Shown: one piece after another, positions 7,147 through 16,211 of the stretch
Position numbering within the stretch: the stretch's first letter is position 1
How the letters are laid out: every line of letters starts with the position of its first letter
NCBI GenBank assembly: GCA_964601515.1
Contig: CAZRNU010000002.1
Coordinates: forward strand, 1 to 64,000
Source: PWND01 sp964601515
GTDB taxonomy: Bacteria > Bacteroidota > Bacteroidia > Bacteroidales > UBA7960
Length of the DNA stretch: 64,000 bases
Direction of reading: 5' to 3'
Made by a program: the position numbers and the translations under genes
The notes under the pieces: model-generated
Told to the model about the DNA's origin: nothing
Seen by the model: only the letters and a program-made list of their open reading frames with translations
Databases searched by the model: none

Positions 7147-7752
7147 TTATATCCTCTCTTGAGCGTTTTTTAAGATATTGTAAAGAAACTCTCTTGCTCT
7201 AAAGAGTTGCGCCTTTACCGTTCCCAGTGGCAAATCGAGTTCTTCACTAATTTCTTCATAAGAAAGCTCTCTGAAATATCTGAGTTCGACCAGCTGGCGG
7301 TATCTTGGCTTAAGCTTTTCTACAACTTCTCTCATCAGTTTAATCTTTTGATTTCTGATAAGATGCTCTTCCGGGTCGTTGGTTCCGGAGGGGAGATTTT
7401 GAACACTTGCCGACTCGTAAATTTCTTCGTTTGCTTCTTGCACTAGAGGATTTTTCTTTTTCTTACGCATATGGTCAATGCAATTGTTTGATGCAATTTT
7501 GAATAACCATGTGCTAAATGCGTAATCAGGGGTATATTGAGCTATATTTTTAAAAGCTTTACCAAATGCTTCTATTGTAAGATCTTCGGCATCATCGGGA
7601 TGCCCTGTCATTTTAAGAAGCATAAAATAGATAGTATCCTTATAAAGCCCCATCAGTTCTGCGTAGGCTTTTTGACTGCCTTTTTCGACAGCTTCCTGAA
7701 CGAGAACCAAATCTCTTTGTGCTTTTTCAGTTAAATTAGGATTTACTTCCAT
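7147..7752 (-). CDS. ECF-type RNA polymerase sigma factor
   Basis: The 201-residue protein has the two-domain layout of ECF sigma factors. Sigma-2 includes TGHPDDAEDLTIEAFGKAF (about residues 51-69) and FSTWLFKIASNNCIDHMRK. Sigma-4 includes LVELRYFRELSYEEISEEL and LPLGTVKAQLFRAREFL, a helix-turn-helix for -35 recognition. Its ATG overlaps the end of the glycosyltransferase gene by 10 bases, so the two are translationally coupled. No anti-sigma factor gene is adjacent, so regulation by a membrane anti-sigma cannot be inferred. Several Bacteroidota ECF factors of this type act as near-constitutive envelope or stress regulators. Confidence 0.92.
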   Translation of the reverse strand: MEVNPNLTEKAQRDLVLVQEAVEKGSQKAYAELMGLYKDTIYFMLLKMTGHPDDAEDLTIEAFGKAFKNIAQYTPDYAFSTWLFKIASNNCIDHMRKKKKNPLVQEANEEIYESASVQNLPSGTNDPEEHLIRNQKIKLMREVVEKLKPRYRQLVELRYFRELSYEEISEELDLPLGTVKAQLFRAREFLYNILKNAQERI

Positions 7753-8891
7753 CTATTCTTTTTAACAAACCAATTTGAAATAAGAAAAATCGGGTTTAAA
7801 AGTAAAAAAATCACCTCAAATAAGGGCGAAAATATAAATAATTTTCTTTCGTTGAACTTTTTACATGCATTATAATACAAAAGTAATAAAACAACCCATC
7901 TCAACAAAAACACAGAACCCGCTATCAGCAAAAGATTTAAAGAAGTAATTAAAAATATTGCTACAACAAACCCTGCAAAAAACAAAAACTGACTCAAGGA
8001 ATAAAATCCAAGCCTGAACTTGTGCGAAAATTTATAATATTTGGCTGTTGACAAATGTCTTTTTTTCTGAAAGAACCAAGAAGAGAAAGTCTTCTTAGGT
8101 TCAGAATATGTATAGCTATCCTGAGATATTTCTATACAAGTATTTTTCTTGCTAGCAGTTTGGTTAATAAAAAGATCATCGTCGCCTGAGCTGATCTTGT
8201 AATGAGATGTAAATCCTTTTGCTTCAATAAAAAGTCTCTTGCGGTATGCGAGATTGCGTCCAACCCCCATATATGTGTATCCCGCGAGGGCGTATGAAAA
8301 GTATTGAAGAGCAATACTAATGGTGTCAAACCTAATAAGTGCATTAAGAAATCCCGGATATTTATTATAACCGCTATATCCAAGAACTATATCCGTTCCA
8401 TTATCAAAGTGTTGCTGCATTGAACTGATCCAGTTCTTGCCAACAACCCTGCAATCAGCATCAGTAAGTAGAACCACATCATTTTTGGCAGACTTTATTC
8501 CTACAGCTAAGGCAAGCTTTTTACCGGAAAAAAAATTTACGTTTTCTCTTAGATTAACAATTTTGAGATGAGAATATTTTTTCTCAAAGTTTCTAAGCAG
8601 GAAAACACTATCGTCATCGGAAAAGTCGTTTACTACAATAACTTCATAATCCGGATAATCCTGCTCTAGAATAAGAGGAAGGAATTCCTGAAGGTTATCG
8701 TGTTCGTTTTTAGCGCATATAACAACAGATACAGGGTTAGATACTTTCTTATGAAGTTTTTTATGAGTTTTATAAAACACAAATCTCAAAAAGAAAAAGC
8801 CAAAATAAAAAAATTGTATCAGAGCGAAAAAGACAAAAACGCTAAATATAAGATGTTCTATATCAGTAATAAATTCCCAAATACTAACCAT
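7743..8891 (-). CDS. Membrane-anchored family 2 glycosyltransferase
   Basis: An N-terminal membrane helix (about residues 15-38) precedes a GT-A catalytic domain starting at NPVSVVICAKNEHDNL. The nucleotide-sugar/metal site is DADC in VVLLTDADCRV, and the acceptor region carries GDDDLFINQ and the RHLSTAKYY segment (Q/RxxRW-like). Three or four more hydrophobic helices close the 382-residue protein. This is the usual topology for processive or lipid-linked sugar transferases of envelope glycan synthesis. The substrate is not predictable. It is the first gene of a minus-strand run with the sigma factor and dgt. Confidence 0.88.
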   Translation of the reverse strand: MVSIWEFITDIEHLIFSVFVFFALIQFFYFGFFFLRFVFYKTHKKLHKKVSNPVSVVICAKNEHDNLQEFLPLILEQDYPDYEVIVVNDFSDDDSVFLLRNFEKKYSHLKIVNLRENVNFFSGKKLALAVGIKSAKNDVVLLTDADCRVVGKNWISSMQQHFDNGTDIVLGYSGYNKYPGFLNALIRFDTISIALQYFSYALAGYTYMGVGRNLAYRKRLFIEAKGFTSHYKISSGDDDLFINQTASKKNTCIEISQDSYTYSEPKKTFSSWFFQKKRHLSTAKYYKFSHKFRLGFYSLSQFLFFAGFVVAIFLITSLNLLLIAGSVFLLRWVVLLLLYYNACKKFNERKLFIFSPLFEVIFLLLNPIFLISNWFVKKNRWK

Positions 8892-8954
8892 ATCTAATAA
8901 AACAGAATAAATTTTAAAGCAGCAAAATTACCCAAATCTTTTATGATTAAGTTC

Positions 8955-8962
8955 TATCTTTG
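8955..8962 (+). promoter_or_regulatory. -7 element (TATCTTTG) upstream of tgt
   Basis: TATCTTTG agrees fully with TAnnTTTG and ends 18 bases before the tgt ATG. No convincing TTTG lies 19-21 bases upstream, so only the -7 box is claimed. Confidence 0.55.
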
Positions 8963-8980
8963 AAAAAATTATTTCAATAA

Positions 8981-10111
8981 ATGAAGTTTAAGATATTATC
9001 ACAAGATAAAAACTCGGCAGCCAGATGTGGTGAAATAACTACCAATCATGGAGTTATACAAACACCTATTTTTATGCCTGTAGGAACGGCGGGTACTGTG
9101 AAAGCCATTCACAACAAGGATTTAAAGGAGGAAGTGAAGGCAGAAATAATTCTTGGCAATACATATCATTTGTATTTAAGACCTGGTACTGATATAATAA
9201 AAAAGGCCGGCGGGCTGCACAAATTTAACGGATGGGATAAGCCAATACTTACTGACAGTGGCGGATATCAGGTATATTCGCTTGCACACAGGCGAAAGCT
9301 TAAAGACGATGGAGTAATGTTTCATTCGCATATCGATGGTTCAAAGCATTTATTCACTCCTGAAGGCGTAATGGATATTCAAAGAATTATAGGTGCTGAT
9401 ATTATAATGGCATTTGACGAATGTACACCATACCCATGCGATTACGATTATGCTAAAAAATCTATGGATTTAACCCATAGCTGGCTAAAAAGATGCTGCA
9501 CTCACTTCGACAATACAGGGCCGGTTTATGATTATAGCCAGACTCTTTTTCCGATAGTACAGGGAAGTACATATAAAGATTTAAGAAAAATATCTGCTGA
9601 ATACATATCAGAGATGAATCGTGAAGGCAATGCAATTGGAGGATTATCAGTTGGAGAACCTGCAGAAATGATGTATGAAATGACCGAACTTGTTTGTGGA
9701 ATTTTACCTAAAGACAAACCGAGATATCTTATGGGAGTAGGTACTCCGGCAAATATTCTTGAAAGTATAGCCTTGGGTGTAGATATGTTTGATTGTGTAA
9801 TGCCTACAAGAAATGCCAGAAACGGGATGCTTTTTACAAGTGAAGGAATTCTTAATATGAAAAATGTAAAATGGAGAGATGATTTTTCACCAATTGATTC
9901 AAATGGAGAAGCTTTTGTTGACTCTATGTATACGAAGGCATATTTAAGACATCTCTTTGTAGCTAATGAAATACTAGCTTCAATAATTGCAACAATGCAC
10001 AATCTAAGTTTTTATTTGTGGCTAGTTACACAAGCCAGAAACCATATAAAAGAAGGAACTTTTAAAGAGTGGAAAGATCAAATGATTCCAAAAATTTCGA
10101 GAAGATTGTAA
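8981..10111 (+). CDS. tgt: Queuine/preQ1 tRNA-guanine transglycosylase
   Basis: The enzyme exchanges G34 of GUN-anticodon tRNAs for preQ1 in queuosine synthesis. The TIM-barrel motifs are present: GTVKAIHNKDL, NTYHLYLRPG, LTDSGGYQVYS with the substrate-binding Asp, GGLSVGEPAEMMYEM, and the nucleophile region MFDCVMPTRNARNG. The zinc site is unusual. Where most bacterial enzymes have CxCxxC just before NYxxAYLRHL, this protein has DSNGEAFVDSMYTKAYLRHL with none of the three cysteines. This may be a lineage trait, with the loop held by other contacts. An LptF/G permease follows 34 bases downstream, probably in the same transcript. Confidence 0.94.
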   Translation: MKFKILSQDKNSAARCGEITTNHGVIQTPIFMPVGTAGTVKAIHNKDLKEEVKAEIILGNTYHLYLRPGTDIIKKAGGLHKFNGWDKPILTDSGGYQVYSLAHRRKLKDDGVMFHSHIDGSKHLFTPEGVMDIQRIIGADIIMAFDECTPYPCDYDYAKKSMDLTHSWLKRCCTHFDNTGPVYDYSQTLFPIVQGSTYKDLRKISAEYISEMNREGNAIGGLSVGEPAEMMYEMTELVCGILPKDKPRYLMGVGTPANILESIALGVDMFDCVMPTRNARNGMLFTSEGILNMKNVKWRDDFSPIDSNGEAFVDSMYTKAYLRHLFVANEILASIIATMHNLSFYLWLVTQARNHIKEGTFKEWKDQMIPKISRRL

Positions 10112-10145
10112 TTTAAGTAAATTTGTCGGAGATTAATATTAGCAT

Positions 10146-11225
10146 ATGCTTACAATTATAGACAGATATATAATGCGAAAGTTTCTTGGCACATTCTTTT
10201 ATGCCATAGCATTGATAATTGTAATCGTAATAATTTTTGACATTTCAGAAAGAGTTGATGATTTCATTGAAAACAAAGCACCTTTGAAAGATATACTTTT
10301 TGTATACTATTTAAACTTTATACCATACTTTGTAAACCTATTTAGTCCGCTATTTACATTCATTGCAGTAATATTTTTCACATCACGCCTTGCATTTAAC
10401 ACTGAAATTGTGGCAATATTAAGCAATGGCATCAGTTTTAAAAGAATGCTCGTACCATATATGCTATCAGCAATATTGCTTGCATTACTATCTGTATATC
10501 TTTCAAATTTTCTAATTCCAAATGCTAATGCAAAAAGATTAGATTTTGAATCAAAGTATATAAAAAAACAAGCTAGATTTAGAGAAAGGAATATACATCA
10601 GCAAATACGACCCGGAGTTTTCATTTATCTTGAATCATTTAACGACAGAAATAATATAGGGTATTCTTTTGCTATTGAAAAAATCAACAACGGTAAGCTA
10701 ACATACAAAATGAATGCTGAGACTATTCGTTGGCAAGAGGAAGAGGAAAACTGGAGGTTAAACAATTATACCATTAGAAAAATAGACAATCTAAATGAAA
10801 CTCTGATTTCGGGAAGACAACTAGATACAATATTTGACTTCGTTCCATCAGATTTTGTTCAAAGCCTTACAAATATGGAGACAATGAATTTCAGCGCATT
10901 AAATACATTCATTGAAAACGAGAGAATAAAAGGCAGCGAACATATAAAATACTATCTGGTTGAAAAACACCGCAGAATAGCTTTCCCTTTTTCAACACTA
11001 GTATTAACATTAATTGGAGTTGCCTTGTCATCAAGAAAAGTAAAAGGAGGAATTGGATTACACCTATTTGCAGGAATCTCACTGAGTTTTACATTTATTC
11101 TATTTATGCAAATAACTACAACGTTTGCAACCAATGGGAATCTTCCTGCTTGGCTTTCCTTATGGATACCAAATTTTATATTCTCTATTCTGGGGATTTA
11201 TCTTCTGATAAAGGCTCCGAAGTAA
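10146..11225 (+). CDS. LptF/LptG family permease (YjgP/YjgQ)
   Basis: The 359-residue protein begins with LTIIDRYIMRKFLGTFFYAI, the diagnostic N-terminus of LptF/LptG, the inner-membrane subunits that drive lipopolysaccharide export together with the ATPase LptB. Three helices lie in the first 120 residues, a periplasmic beta-jellyroll spans about 130-265, and three helices lie in the last 90 residues. Bacteroidota often keep lptF and lptG apart, and the sequence alone does not decide which of the two this is. It follows tgt closely on the same strand, and its last 41 bases overlap the 3' end of the convergent DUF6132 gene. Confidence 0.9.
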   Translation: MLTIIDRYIMRKFLGTFFYAIALIIVIVIIFDISERVDDFIENKAPLKDILFVYYLNFIPYFVNLFSPLFTFIAVIFFTSRLAFNTEIVAILSNGISFKRMLVPYMLSAILLALLSVYLSNFLIPNANAKRLDFESKYIKKQARFRERNIHQQIRPGVFIYLESFNDRNNIGYSFAIEKINNGKLTYKMNAETIRWQEEEENWRLNNYTIRKIDNLNETLISGRQLDTIFDFVPSDFVQSLTNMETMNFSALNTFIENERIKGSEHIKYYLVEKHRRIAFPFSTLVLTLIGVALSSRKVKGGIGLHLFAGISLSFTFILFMQITTTFATNGNLPAWLSLWIPNFIFSILGIYLLIKAPK

Positions 11226-11487
11226 TTTTATTTTCCTTTTTTAGTTTTACAAAAAAGTCCGGCAAAATATAACCCAACAATCCACCCCATAACATTGTAA
11301 AGTAAGGATTTGATTGTAAAGAGCAATTGCCCGATGTACAACCTACCTTTACATAATATAAATACCCAAGTCCAACACCTAATAATGCGAACGCTAATAA
11401 AACAGCATAATACTTCTTTTTATCTTCAATAATCAGGGGAAGTTTAAACCTCCCCTGTTTTTTATTATTTTCATTCATATTATTCAC
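11185..11487 (-). CDS. DUF6132 family small membrane protein
   Basis: The 100-residue protein has one helix at about 28-46 and a second around 66-80. Between them is the cysteine pair KVGCTSGNCSLQSNPYFTML, which is the signature of DUF6132. The function is unknown. In Bacteroidota these proteins tend to lie beside thioredoxins and rhodanese-type genes, as here (two thioredoxin-fold genes follow upstream on the same strand), which suggests a role in sulfur or redox handling at the membrane. The start could also be the second Met (residue 4). The 3' end overlaps the permease gene by 41 bases tail to tail. Confidence 0.75.
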   Translation of the reverse strand: MNNMNENNKKQGRFKLPLIIEDKKKYYAVLLAFALLGVGLGYLYYVKVGCTSGNCSLQSNPYFTMLWGGLLGYILPDFFVKLKKENKITSEPLSEDKSPE

Positions 11488-11610
11488 TTTTAATATCTAA
11501 TATGTTTCATTTTCAAATTACTTCGGCACCCTCCAGCCTACATGAAGAGTTGCTGACATAATCACATATTTCATTCCTAATACGTTATACCTTATACCCT
11601 TACCTTACAC

Positions 11611-11967
11611 CTACTTCACCCCAAGAATATCGCCAATAGCCTTAACCATAGCATCTTTAGGAAGTGCACCTGCAGCCATTTGCGGCTGTCCTTCTTTCGG
11701 GATAAACAGAATGGAAGGGATGCTTCTGATTCCAAATACTGCCGCAAGTTCTTGTTCTTTTTCTGTGTCAATTTTATAAACATCCAGTTTGCCGTCAAAA
11801 TCCTTACTTAACTCTTCCATAACCGGAGCAAGCATTTTACAGGGTCCACACCAATCTGCATAAAAATCAACAATTGCAGGCTTATCGCCGTTAAACTTCC
11901 ATTCTTTGTTATTCTCATAATCAAACACTTTTTCTATAAAAGTGTCTTTTGTTAAATTAGTTGCCAT
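11611..11967 (-). CDS. trxA: Thioredoxin
   Basis: The 118-residue protein is a single cytosolic thioredoxin fold with the active site DWCGPCKM (Cys40 and Cys43), the buried acidic residue in AIVDFYAD, and the cis-proline in RSIPSILFIP. It carries a short N-terminal extension compared with classical Trx. It lies 24 bases downstream of a lipoprotein thioredoxin, in the order lipoprotein-Trx, Trx, DUF6132, so the three may be co-transcribed. A second classical thioredoxin gene occurs at 50548, and a thioredoxin reductase at 39568 could reduce either. Confidence 0.93.
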   Translation of the reverse strand: MATNLTKDTFIEKVFDYENNKEWKFNGDKPAIVDFYADWCGPCKMLAPVMEELSKDFDGKLDVYKIDTEKEQELAAVFGIRSIPSILFIPKEGQPQMAAGALPKDAMVKAIGDILGVK

Positions 11968-11991
11968 TTTTTAGAAATTATTTTGTTAATA

Positions 11992-12474
11992 TTATTTGAA
12001 TTCATTTAAAGCATTTAGCAAAGTTTCTTTTTGCTGAACTCCAACATAACGTCTTACAAGTTTTCCATCTTTAAATAAAAGAAGTGTTGGAATATTTTGG
12101 ATATTATAGGTTGTAGCAACTCCACCGTTTCTATCTACATCAACTTTGGCTATTTTTGCCCATGAGCCAACTTCCTTAGCCAAATCATCAATAATTGGCC
12201 CCTGCACACGACATGGAGGACACCATACTGCCCAAAAATCAACCAATACAATTCCAGTAGAGATTGTTTCATCAAAAGTAATTTCTGTCAAATCCACAGC
12301 TTTAAATACTTCATCATTAATTACTTCTTTAGAGTCCTCTACAATAGTCTTTTCAGTAGTGGATTCATTTGATGGCGCATTCACCTTTGAACCATTGCTG
12401 CTGGCTGAACAAGAATAAAAAGTTAATGCTACTGATACGCTTAATACGATTGCTACATTTTTAAGAAAATTCAT
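11992..12474 (-). CDS. Thioredoxin-domain lipoprotein
   Basis: A lipoprotein signal peptide ends at FYSCS (Cys22) and is followed by a Ser/Asn/Thr-rich linker to about residue 60. A thioredoxin domain then has DFWAVWCPPCRVQGP as its active site (CPPC) and QNIPTLLLFKDG around the cis-proline. It is expected at the periplasmic face of the inner or outer membrane as a thiol-disulfide exchanger. The CPPC dipeptide is less common than CGPC and would tune the redox potential. It heads the minus-strand trio with trxA and DUF6132. Confidence 0.88.
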   Translation of the reverse strand: MNFLKNVAIVLSVSVALTFYSCSASSNGSKVNAPSNESTTEKTIVEDSKEVINDEVFKAVDLTEITFDETISTGIVLVDFWAVWCPPCRVQGPIIDDLAKEVGSWAKIAKVDVDRNGGVATTYNIQNIPTLLLFKDGKLVRRYVGVQQKETLLNALNEFK

Positions 12475-12691
12475 AATGCTTAATTTTAGTTTTTTATTAA
12501 AATTGTTTTTGCAAATATAATTTGTTATACAATACCTGAAACAACACCAAGTTCAATTTGTTCAATTATATGCATTTATTTAGATATGTTCATATAAAAA
12601 CGAAATTGATAACTTTTTATTATAGTATAAATATGTAAGAATTGTGGAATACTTATTGATTTGTTTAACACATTTAAATTAAGAAATTTAG

Positions 12692-12699
12692 TAACTTTG
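12692..12699 (+). promoter_or_regulatory. -7 element (TAACTTTG) upstream of the DUF4197 gene
   Basis: TAACTTTG matches TAnnTTTG and lies 44 bases before the ATG. The remaining part of the 269-base divergent spacer (12475-12743) is AT-rich and shows no other feature. Confidence 0.5.
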
Positions 12700-12743
12700 G
12701 CATATTGAAAATGTCTAACATAATCTTTCAAAAATAAGTCATC

Positions 12744-13466
12744 ATGAAAACAAAAGCATTTCTCACCGCTCTACTAATATCAGTAACTACTGCTTTAACT
12801 ACCACATCTTGCGAAGAACTTCTTGACTTGTTTAATTCCGGGTTAACAGAAGAGCAAGTAATTGAAGGCTTGAAGGAAGCCTTAGTGGTTGGAACAGACA
12901 ATTCTGTTGTTAAAGCTAATGCAGCAGATGGTTATTTTCTACATCCTGTTATAAAAATACCCTTCCCCCCGGAAGCCGAAACGGCAAAGAACATTTTGAT
13001 TAATCAACTTGGTATGGGGTCAATAGTGAATGATTTTATTCTAGAGTTAAATCGAGCTGCTGAAGATGCTGCTCAAAAAGCAAAACCAATTTTCATAGAT
13101 GCAATTACTTCCATAACAATAGAAGATGCATGGGGTATACTAAAAGGATCTGACAATGCAGCAACATCATATTTACATGACAAAACTTACACTAGTCTAA
13201 TTGCCGCATTTGCACCTGACATTACTGCTTCATTAACCAAAGTTGGTGCTGCACAAACTTGGAATACATTGGCCAGTGCATATAATCAATACGCAAATAT
13301 ATCCCCTATTCATGATCCGATAAATACAGATCTTGGCGCTTATGCTACAGGCAAAGCACTTGATGGTTTATTTTTCCTAGTTGAAGAAGAGGAGTATAAA
13401 ATTCGCACTGACCCTACATCCAGAGTTACTGAACTTTTACAGCAAGTTTTTGCTGAACAGGATTAA
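12744..13466 (+). CDS. DUF4197 domain lipoprotein
   Basis: The 240-residue protein starts with a lipoprotein signal (Cys23 in TTTSCEELLDLF) and matches DUF4197. Characteristic segments are GLTEEQVIEGLKEAL, the KIPFPPEAE phrase, DAWGILKGSDNAATSYL and KALDGLFFLVEEEEYKIR near the C-terminus. The family is widespread in Gram-negative bacteria; its function is unknown, and the domain is mostly helical. It is monocistronic, flanked by its own -7 element and a strong bidirectional terminator. Confidence 0.88.
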   Translation: MKTKAFLTALLISVTTALTTTSCEELLDLFNSGLTEEQVIEGLKEALVVGTDNSVVKANAADGYFLHPVIKIPFPPEAETAKNILINQLGMGSIVNDFILELNRAAEDAAQKAKPIFIDAITSITIEDAWGILKGSDNAATSYLHDKTYTSLIAAFAPDITASLTKVGAAQTWNTLASAYNQYANISPIHDPINTDLGAYATGKALDGLFFLVEEEEYKIRTDPTSRVTELLQQVFAEQD

Positions 13467-13503
13467 AAAAAGAGGGGTAACATAAAATATTACCCCTCTT
13501 TTT
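13467..13503. terminator. Bidirectional intrinsic terminator
   Basis: A perfect 14-bp stem (AAAAAGAGGGGTAA with TTACCCCTCTTTTT) encloses a 9-base loop, with A and T runs on either side. It overlaps the stop of the DUF4197 gene by none of its coding bases and lies 17 bases from the end of the convergent DHODH-like gene, so it can serve both. Confidence 0.9.
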
Positions 13504-13520
13504 ATTTTACAAATGCTATG

Positions 13521-14507
13521 TTATTCTATCCCTGAAAAATGTTTCATGAATTGAACCCTTTGATAAGCTGCAGGGTGAGCAATCTTCTCATAGCTCATCA
13601 TTCCGGCAAAATCAGATATTTTTTCATATTTGCGACTTTCCATCCAGGAAATAATTTGCTTATTGATTAGTTCTAAATGCCCTAGCCCGTTTTTATACAA
13701 TGTAGAGCAAACCTGCACAGCTTTAGCTCCGGCAAGAATCTGCTTTACAACTCCGTTGCCATCGTGAACTCCGGTGGAAGCACATAAGTCAATTTTCACT
13801 TTGTCAGACATTATAGCAATCCACCTCAAAGGCATAGAAATCTCTTCCGGCGTGCTATAAACGTTAATAGGCTTAATTTTCAAATCATTTATATCAATAT
13901 CAGGGCTGAAAAATCTATTAAACAATACCAAGCCTTTTATACCTGTCCAAGACAACTTTTTAATCATTTCAGCTAGTCCTGAAAAGTGGTAAGAGATTTT
14001 TATTGAAATTGGAATGCTTATCTCACTTTTAACCTTTTCAATTATCTCGAAATAAACTTTTTCGTACTGGCTACCCATAATATCAGGATCTGCAGGCAGT
14101 GCAAAAATATTCAGTTCAAGAGCATCTGCGCCTGCATCCTGAATCTTTTTAGCGAATGAAGTCCACTCACTTGCGGTAACACAATTTATACTTGCGATAA
14201 CCGGAATATTAATAGAGCTTTTTGCCTGATGAATAAAATCTAGATATTCATCTAGTTTATGAGATTGAGCATAGTTGTGAATATAATCGTATGCCTCAGT
14301 ATATGCATTCTGCATATCGTCGTGAGCCATAACCTTGTGAGATTCAAAAGCAATCTGTTCCTCGAACAATGATTTTAAGACAACAGCTCCAGCTCCACTT
14401 TTCTCTATAGCCTTTAGATTTTCTATTGAGCGTGTAAGCCCTGAGCTACCCACAATAACAGGGCTCTTTAATGTAATTCCTAAATAATTGGTTGATAGGT
14501 CAATCAT
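13521..14507 (-). CDS. Dihydroorotate dehydrogenase-like FMN protein
   Basis: The 328-residue protein is a TIM-barrel flavoprotein of the DHODH superfamily, with DLSTNYLGITLKSPVIVGSSG at the start, the FMN-binding GADALELNIFALP, ISIPISIKISYHF, and LCASTGVHDGNGVVKQILAGA for phosphate binding. It belongs to the PyrD-like group (often annotated dihydroorotate dehydrogenase-like protein) rather than classical PyrD. The usual catalytic Cys/Ser region reads NCVTASEWTSF. In many anaerobes this group is linked to other pyrimidine or reductive reactions, and its substrate is unproven. It is transcribed alone. Confidence 0.82.
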   Translation of the reverse strand: MIDLSTNYLGITLKSPVIVGSSGLTRSIENLKAIEKSGAGAVVLKSLFEEQIAFESHKVMAHDDMQNAYTEAYDYIHNYAQSHKLDEYLDFIHQAKSSINIPVIASINCVTASEWTSFAKKIQDAGADALELNIFALPADPDIMGSQYEKVYFEIIEKVKSEISIPISIKISYHFSGLAEMIKKLSWTGIKGLVLFNRFFSPDIDINDLKIKPINVYSTPEEISMPLRWIAIMSDKVKIDLCASTGVHDGNGVVKQILAGAKAVQVCSTLYKNGLGHLELINKQIISWMESRKYEKISDFAGMMSYEKIAHPAAYQRVQFMKHFSGIE

Positions 14508-14642
14508 GGTATTATGCTTTAATATTTAATTAATAGTCAAATTCATTTTTACCAGCAACAAAAATAATTATACATTTTTATTATTCAATAAAAATTATTA
14601 CATCATTTTTAACACCTTCGTCAATAATTTTATCAAAACACT

Positions 14643-14650
14643 TAACTTTG
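14643..14650 (+). promoter_or_regulatory. -7 element (TAACTTTG) upstream of nucleoside kinase
   Basis: TAACTTTG fits TAnnTTTG and ends 30 bases before the start codon. A -33 TTTG is not evident. Confidence 0.5.
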
Positions 14651-14680
14651 GGCTTAGCAATTTTTAGTTAATCTATAAAA

Positions 14681-16207
14681 ATGAGTGAAACAAGTAATTT
14701 ACAGCCACACCCACAAAAGGTTATTATCCACGAAGGCTCATTTCGGACGTTATTGGAACCTCTTCTTGTACTTTTCAACAATGCATCCGAAAAGATTCTT
14801 CCCGGGAAAGATTACCATATTGCATATAGTATTCCCGGAGGAGCATATGGCTACTATAAAGATTTTGTCCCAAGTGAAGAGCAGATTGAGAAAATAAAAA
14901 GAGAAATTGAAAAAAACATAAAGCTGAAAGTAGAATTTAAGCATGATGTTTTACCAAAGCAAAAAGTAATTAGGTATTTTGAAAATATTAAAAGACAAGA
15001 TATTTATACTCTATTAAATTCTCAAAACCATGACTCTGAAATAGAAGGTCTGAGGCTAGTTCATTTAAACGGTGGTGGCGAATTATTTCTAAATCATGTT
15101 TCAGAGAATTGGGAAAAACTCGAAAAATTTAAGCTATTTCTTTTTAATAAAGGGTTTTTCCTGATTGCAGACACAGAATTTTTCAACAGGATTATGCCGG
15201 AGAGACTCGAATTGAGTAAATATCTAAAAAGGTTTGAGGAATCTGATGATGCAATGAAAAGCATAGGTATTTCAACTGTTGCCGAACTAAATGAAGCAAT
15301 TAGAGAAGGAGAGCTCCCTGAGTTAATCAAAATATCTGAAGCATATCAGGCAAAAAGGATAGGTCGAATTGCTGATAATATTGTTAGTCACCCGCTTAAA
15401 CCGAGAGTAATATTTCTTGCAGGGCCTACATCATCAGGAAAAACGACATCGGCGAACAGATTGTACATTGAGTTGAAAGTTTTAATGAAGAAAGTTTTGA
15501 TAATATCATTGGATAATTTTTATTTACCTCATTCACAAATACCATTCGATCCCGAAACCGGGATACAGAACTTCGAACTTATTTCAGCATTAAATCTTGA
15601 GTTGATAAGAGAAACTATAAATAATCTTATCTCAGGGAAAGAAGTCCATTTACCTCGATATCATTTCGATGGCAAAGGGGCAACACCTGAAGAAAAAGCG
15701 ACACAAATCAATTCCGAAACATATATTATTGTTGAAGGAATTCACGGCCTAAATCCTGAATTATGGAGAAATGTGATGGATGTTGACTCATACAGATTGT
15801 ATGTTTCAGCACTTAACACCCTTAATATACACGACCATCTTCCATTTTCAACATCTGAGCACAGGTTAATAAGAAGATTAATACGCGACCATCTATTCAG
15901 AGGATACGATTTTAACGAAACATTGAAAAGGTGGCCTGATGTCATAAAAAATGAATATCAAAGTATTTTTCCATTTCAGGAGAGTGCACATGCCATTTTC
16001 AACTCAGCACTAATGTATGAAATTGCAGTTTTCGCGCATTACGCCCCAAGCATACTTATACCTGAAAAAGCTGAAAATGAACATATCAAAGAACAGGTAA
16101 AAAAACTCAATAGAATTCTTACATTATTCAATCCGATGGATCCTCAAGACATCCCTCCAACATCAATACTTAGGGAGTTTATTGGAGGAAGTAGCTTTAA
16201 GTATTAA
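14681..16207 (+). CDS. Nucleoside kinase (uridine kinase/phosphoribulokinase-like)
   Basis: The C-terminal half holds a P-loop kinase of the uridine kinase family: Walker A FLAGPTSSGKTTSANR near residues 247-262, ISLDNFYLPHSQIPFD (Walker B and nucleoside-binding region) and IIVEGIHGLNPELW. The first 230 residues resemble the accessory N-terminal region seen in Bacteroidota and clostridial proteins annotated as nucleoside kinase, with HLNGGGELFLNHV. The 508-residue length is normal for that group. It would phosphorylate a nucleoside, probably uridine or cytidine, in salvage. The next gene starts five bases after its stop. Confidence 0.85.
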   Translation: MSETSNLQPHPQKVIIHEGSFRTLLEPLLVLFNNASEKILPGKDYHIAYSIPGGAYGYYKDFVPSEEQIEKIKREIEKNIKLKVEFKHDVLPKQKVIRYFENIKRQDIYTLLNSQNHDSEIEGLRLVHLNGGGELFLNHVSENWEKLEKFKLFLFNKGFFLIADTEFFNRIMPERLELSKYLKRFEESDDAMKSIGISTVAELNEAIREGELPELIKISEAYQAKRIGRIADNIVSHPLKPRVIFLAGPTSSGKTTSANRLYIELKVLMKKVLIISLDNFYLPHSQIPFDPETGIQNFELISALNLELIRETINNLISGKEVHLPRYHFDGKGATPEEKATQINSETYIIVEGIHGLNPELWRNVMDVDSYRLYVSALNTLNIHDHLPFSTSEHRLIRRLIRDHLFRGYDFNETLKRWPDVIKNEYQSIFPFQESAHAIFNSALMYEIAVFAHYAPSILIPEKAENEHIKEQVKKLNRILTLFNPMDPQDIPPTSILREFIGGSSFKY

Positions 16208-16211
16208 AAAT

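Noticed and set aside
9532..10002. 156-residue minus-strand frame inside tgt
   Set aside because: It is entirely antisense to a strongly conserved enzyme and has no promoter or neighbours on that strand.
16182..16211. Longer start for the amidohydrolase
   Set aside because: It would overlap the kinase gene and place charged residues in front of the lipoprotein signal; the ATG at 16212 gives a proper signal peptide.
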